This document shows, in pieces, positions 61,584 to 64,000 of a DNA stretch of 64,000 nucleotides (position 1 is the first letter of the stretch; each line of letters opens with the position of its first letter). The DNA comes from FEB-35 sp050263095 (GTDB lineage: Bacteria; Desulfobacterota; Deferrimicrobia; Deferrimicrobiales; Deferrimicrobiaceae): NCBI GenBank assembly GCA_050263095.1, contig JBLNEW010000071.1:1-64000 (forward strand), written 5' to 3'. Position numbers and translations under genes: made by a program. Under the pieces are notes generated by a model that worked only from the letters and a program-made list of their open reading frames with translations, did no database searches and had not been told where the DNA came from.

Positions 61584-63203
61584 ATGAACCGCGGCCCTTC
61601 CCCTGAAAAAGCGGAGCTGTCCGCAATCTACGAAGTGGGGAAAATCCTTACTTCAACGGAGAACCTCCCGCGCGCGCTCGGGACCTCCCTCAGGACCCTC
61701 CAGAGCTTCCTGGGGTTCGACCGCGCGGCGATCCATCTCCCGGACGCCGCCACAAGGGAGCTCCGGATGGAGGTGGCCGCCGGCTACACGGCGGAGGAGC
61801 GCGGCCGGGCCCGCTACGTGTGGGGCGAGGGAATCGTCGGGAAGACGATGAAATCCGGGGGGCCGATCGCGATCCCGGACGTCCGGAAGGAGCCTTCGTT
61901 CCTGGACAAGACGCGCGCGCACGGGAGAACGCAGGATGAAAGCCTTTCGTACATCTCCGTTCCCTTGAAGATCGGCGCCGAGGTGCTGGGGGTGCTGACC
62001 GCGGAGCGGATCGGAAGGACCGGAACCCAGGCGCTGGAGGCGGACGCCCGCACCCTGATGGTCATCGGGTGCCTGATAGGCCAGGCGCTCAAGCTCCACG
62101 CGGCGATCGACCGGCTGCACGAGGAATTCCAGCGGCAGCGGCAGGAGTTCGAGAAGACGATACGCAAGACGTACCGGATCGAGAACATCGTAGGACAGAG
62201 CAAGCGCATGCAGGAGGTTTTCGCTTCGGTGACCAGCGTCGCCCCTTCCCGCGCGACGGTGCTGCTGCGCGGGGAAAGCGGCACCGGCAAGGAGAGGATC
62301 GCGCGGGCGATCCACCTCGCGGGCTCGCGCGCCGACCAGCCCTTCGTCACGGTCAACTGCGCCGCGCTTCCCGAGACCTTGCTCGAATCGGAGCTTTTCG
62401 GCCACAAGAGAGGGGCCTTCACCGGGGCCATCGAGGAAAGGAAAGGAAGGTTCGAGCAGGCCTCCGGCGGAACGATCTTCCTGGACGAGGTCGGCGACAT
62501 ACCGGTCCCCACGCAGGTCAAGCTGCTCCGAGTCCTGCAGGAGCGGAAGTTCGAGCGGCTCGGCGAGAACAGGACCATATCCGTGGACGTGCGGATCATC
62601 GCCGCCACGAACGCCGACCTGGAGATGATGGTGGAGGATGGCCGCTTCCGGGAGGACCTTTTCTATCGCCTTAACGTGATTCCGATATACCTGCCCCCCT
62701 TGAGGGACCGCCGCGAGGATGTCATACCCTTGACCGAGTATTTCCTGGACCGGTTCAACAAGGAGCACGGAAAAAACGTATCTTTCTCGCCCGAGGTCCT
62801 CGACCTGCTGCTCGAGTACCGGTGGCCGGGGAACGTCCGGGAGCTCGAGAACCTCGTCGAGCGCGCCGTCGTAATGGCGAAGTCGCCCGTAGTCCACATA
62901 CCCGACCTCCCCCGGCCGGTCCGGACGTTCTCGCCGCAGGAGCCCGACGCCGCGCTCCCCGCGTCCGGCGGGACGCCGGCGGCACCCCCCGCAACGCCCG
63001 CAAAGGCCGCCGGACAGGCGCCCAGGGCCGAGTACCTGCGTGCGATGGAGCGGGAAGAGCTTCGGCGCGCGCTGGAAGGTACGGGATGGGTGATAGCCCG
63101 CGCGGCGCGCGTGCTCGGCTGGACCCCCCGCCAGGTCGCCTACAAGATGAAAAAGCACTCCCTTTCCTCCCCTTGGAAAACAAAAGCAGAGGGTCGTTCT
63201 TGA
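61584..63203 (+). CDS. NifA-type sigma-54-dependent activator (GAF-AAA+-Fis)
   Basis: A 539-residue activator. An N-terminal GAF domain (about 20-175), a short coiled segment, then the AAA+ domain from about 200: Walker A GESGTGKE at 230, GAFTGA at 277, Walker B TIFLDEVGDIP. The C-terminal helix-turn-helix reads GWVIARAARVLGWTPRQVAYKM, a pattern typical of NifA. The oxygen-sensing CX4C linker of alpha-proteobacterial NifA is absent; a Pro/Ala-rich linker (about 455-490) stands there. No nif genes are in the window. A -24/-12 promoter lies 204 bases downstream of its stop, before an outer-membrane protein gene. TATAAT is only 5 bases before the ATG. Confidence 0.85.
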   Translation: MNRGPSPEKAELSAIYEVGKILTSTENLPRALGTSLRTLQSFLGFDRAAIHLPDAATRELRMEVAAGYTAEERGRARYVWGEGIVGKTMKSGGPIAIPDVRKEPSFLDKTRAHGRTQDESLSYISVPLKIGAEVLGVLTAERIGRTGTQALEADARTLMVIGCLIGQALKLHAAIDRLHEEFQRQRQEFEKTIRKTYRIENIVGQSKRMQEVFASVTSVAPSRATVLLRGESGTGKERIARAIHLAGSRADQPFVTVNCAALPETLLESELFGHKRGAFTGAIEERKGRFEQASGGTIFLDEVGDIPVPTQVKLLRVLQERKFERLGENRTISVDVRIIAATNADLEMMVEDGRFREDLFYRLNVIPIYLPPLRDRREDVIPLTEYFLDRFNKEHGKNVSFSPEVLDLLLEYRWPGNVRELENLVERAVVMAKSPVVHIPDLPRPVRTFSPQEPDAALPASGGTPAAPPATPAKAAGQAPRAEYLRAMEREELRRALEGTGWVIARAARVLGWTPRQVAYKMKKHSLSSPWKTKAEGRS

Positions 63204-63312
63204 ACTTTTTTATCCTGCTCCTTCCTTATCGGAAAACCTGAAAATGTCCCGCCTGTAATACGCTGGCCCGGCCACAATTGTTGATAACACTACAATAATG
63301 TCCTGAGTCGAA

Positions 63313-63334
63313 GCGGGAGGGCCGGCCCTCCCGC
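63313..63334. terminator. 22-bp perfect palindrome after the NifA-type gene
   Basis: GCGGGAGGGCC and its exact complement GGCCCTCCCGC abut without a loop and are followed by GCTTTCC. It probably works as a weak terminator or 3'-end hairpin; the short T-run makes full termination uncertain. Confidence 0.6.
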
Positions 63335-63406
63335 GCTTTCCCCGAGCGCGATTTTCTCCAATCCATTCAAGTGCTCACAGGCGATGCGCAGCCTTGGATA
63401 TGCGCA

Positions 63407-63422
63407 TGGCACGTCTCCTGCT
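63407..63422 (+). promoter_or_regulatory. sigma-54 (-24/-12) promoter of the right-edge outer-membrane gene
   Basis: TGGCACGTCTCCTGCT has a perfect -24 half (TGGCACG), exact GG-GC spacing and one mismatch in the -12 half (CTGC for TTGC). The start site would fall near 63434, 20 bases before the AAGGAGG of the next gene. Confidence 0.75.
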
Positions 63423-63462
63423 CTTCCCTCCGCCGAAACCAATTTTCTCCACGAAGGAGGCA

Positions 63463-64000
63463 ATGATGAGAACCACGACTCGACTCCGCACCATCAGCCG
63501 CATGGCATTCGCGGCGGTTCTGATGTGCGTCGTCTCCGCCGGACCGGCCATGGCGACGCCGTCCACGATCGTCTGGATCCCGTCCGTGGACATCCAGCCG
63601 TACAAGACGGTACATCTGACATACGATTCCTACCTCCGTGCAAGGGAGAACCCCGACGGCACCCGGTCCGGCGCAATCGTCGACCTGGGCCTGACCGGCG
63701 GCGTCCTGCCGTTCCAGAAGATCCAGGCCGAGGTCGGTTTCGACCTGATCGATCAGCCCGGAGACGCCGGCAAGTACCCGCTCTTTTTCAACGCGAAGGT
63801 CGGCACGCCCGAGGACGCCTGGTTCAAGGGCTCGCCCGCCGTCGCGGTGGGCGGCTACAACTTCGGGACGAAAAGCGGCGACCTCCGTAAGGGAGACCCG
63901 GCGGCCACAAACCAGAACATAGTCTACGCGATCGCGGGAAAGACCCTTCCCGTCATCGGGCGTCTCGAGGCAGGCTACTTCGTGGGGAACAAGAAGGTCC
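63463..64000 (+). CDS. outer-membrane beta-barrel-like protein, 5' part only
   Basis: The frame opens at tandem ATG codons (63463 and 63466) behind AAGGAGG and stays open for 179 codons to the window edge. A signal peptide ends at GPAMA-TPSTI. The mature sequence (STIVWIPSVDIQPYKTVHLT, then strand-turn units such as AVAVGGYNFGTKSGD and GRLEAGYFVGNKK) has the alternating pattern of a barrel, like secreted or outer-membrane proteins found beside electron-transfer genes. Function unknown. Probably driven by the sigma-54 promoter just upstream. Confidence 0.7.
   Translation, partial: MMRTTTRLRTISRMAFAAVLMCVVSAGPAMATPSTIVWIPSVDIQPYKTVHLTYDSYLRARENPDGTRSGAIVDLGLTGGVLPFQKIQAEVGFDLIDQPGDAGKYPLFFNAKVGTPEDAWFKGSPAVAVGGYNFGTKSGDLRKGDPAATNQNIVYAIAGKTLPVIGRLEAGYFVGNKKV

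Overview
The window looks like chromosome from a high-GC, Gram-negative, metal-respiring bacterium of the Desulfuromonadota/Deltaproteobacteria type. The grounds are multiheme OmcA/MtrC-like lipoproteins with a porin and a periplasmic octaheme cytochrome, sigma-54 promoters with NtrC/NifA-type activators, a flavodiiron/rubredoxin operon, a UGA-containing glutaredoxin-like gene and FadL-type and other outer-membrane proteins. No 16S rRNA or tRNA gene is present, so a species cannot be named.

Layout. 1-121: tip of an insertion sequence. 138-2454: gap-tpiA-secG behind a consensus sigma-70 promoter, with pgk absent from its usual place. 2516-4666: UvrD-like helicase and a tiny zinc-ribbon protein. 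4822-7678: sensor kinase and NtrC-type regulator. 7707-19230: the centrepiece, an extracellular electron-transfer locus. It has two tandem decaheme lipoproteins, each behind a -24/-12 promoter, then a beta-barrel porin, a periplasmic octaheme cytochrome and a large lipoprotein with 12 canonical hemes plus a CX5CH motif. 19280-31637: CHRD-repeat lipoprotein, enoyl-CoA hydratase, GNAT acetyltransferase, Mrp ATPase, MurJ, an MBL hydrolase, a thioesterase, a palindromic repeat, an EF-G-like GTPase and a U32 peptidase. 31699-34234: LemA, a zinc-ribbon M48 protease, a selenocysteine glutaredoxin-like gene with its SECIS hairpin, and a ferritin-like protein. 34333-44090: FadL-type porin, GH57 glucanotransferase, methylmalonyl-CoA epimerase, PiT/DUF47 phosphate uptake, nitronate monooxygenase-like protein, ferredoxin-NADP reductase, GDPD and a PpiC/SurA-like lipoprotein. 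44222-47295: a third, divergent decaheme lipoprotein with a palindromic operator. 47403-55840: lipid kinase, methylglyoxal synthase and a full phosphate regulon (phoB-phoR-pstSCAB-phoU) with a Pho-box-like site. 55923-61501: flavoprotein, cobO, several small zinc-ribbon or rubredoxin genes, a flavodiiron protein, DnaQ-like exonuclease and a deoxyhypusine-synthase-like protein. 61584-64000: NifA-type activator followed by a sigma-54 promoter and an outer-membrane protein that runs off the edge.

How it fits together. The kinase/regulator pair at 4822-7678 lies directly upstream of two 16-bp inverted repeats and a -24/-12 promoter. The simplest reading is that it switches on the decaheme gene, and a second -24/-12 element precedes the duplicate. 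Porin, octaheme and surface cytochromes would form a trans-outer-membrane electron conduit analogous to Geobacter OmbB-OmaB-OmcB, with collagen-like Gly-X-Y tethers on the decaheme lipoproteins. Several genes that ordinary ORF calling misses were read directly from the bases: the selenoprotein, two rubredoxins, two small zinc-ribbon proteins and the truncated right-edge gene.
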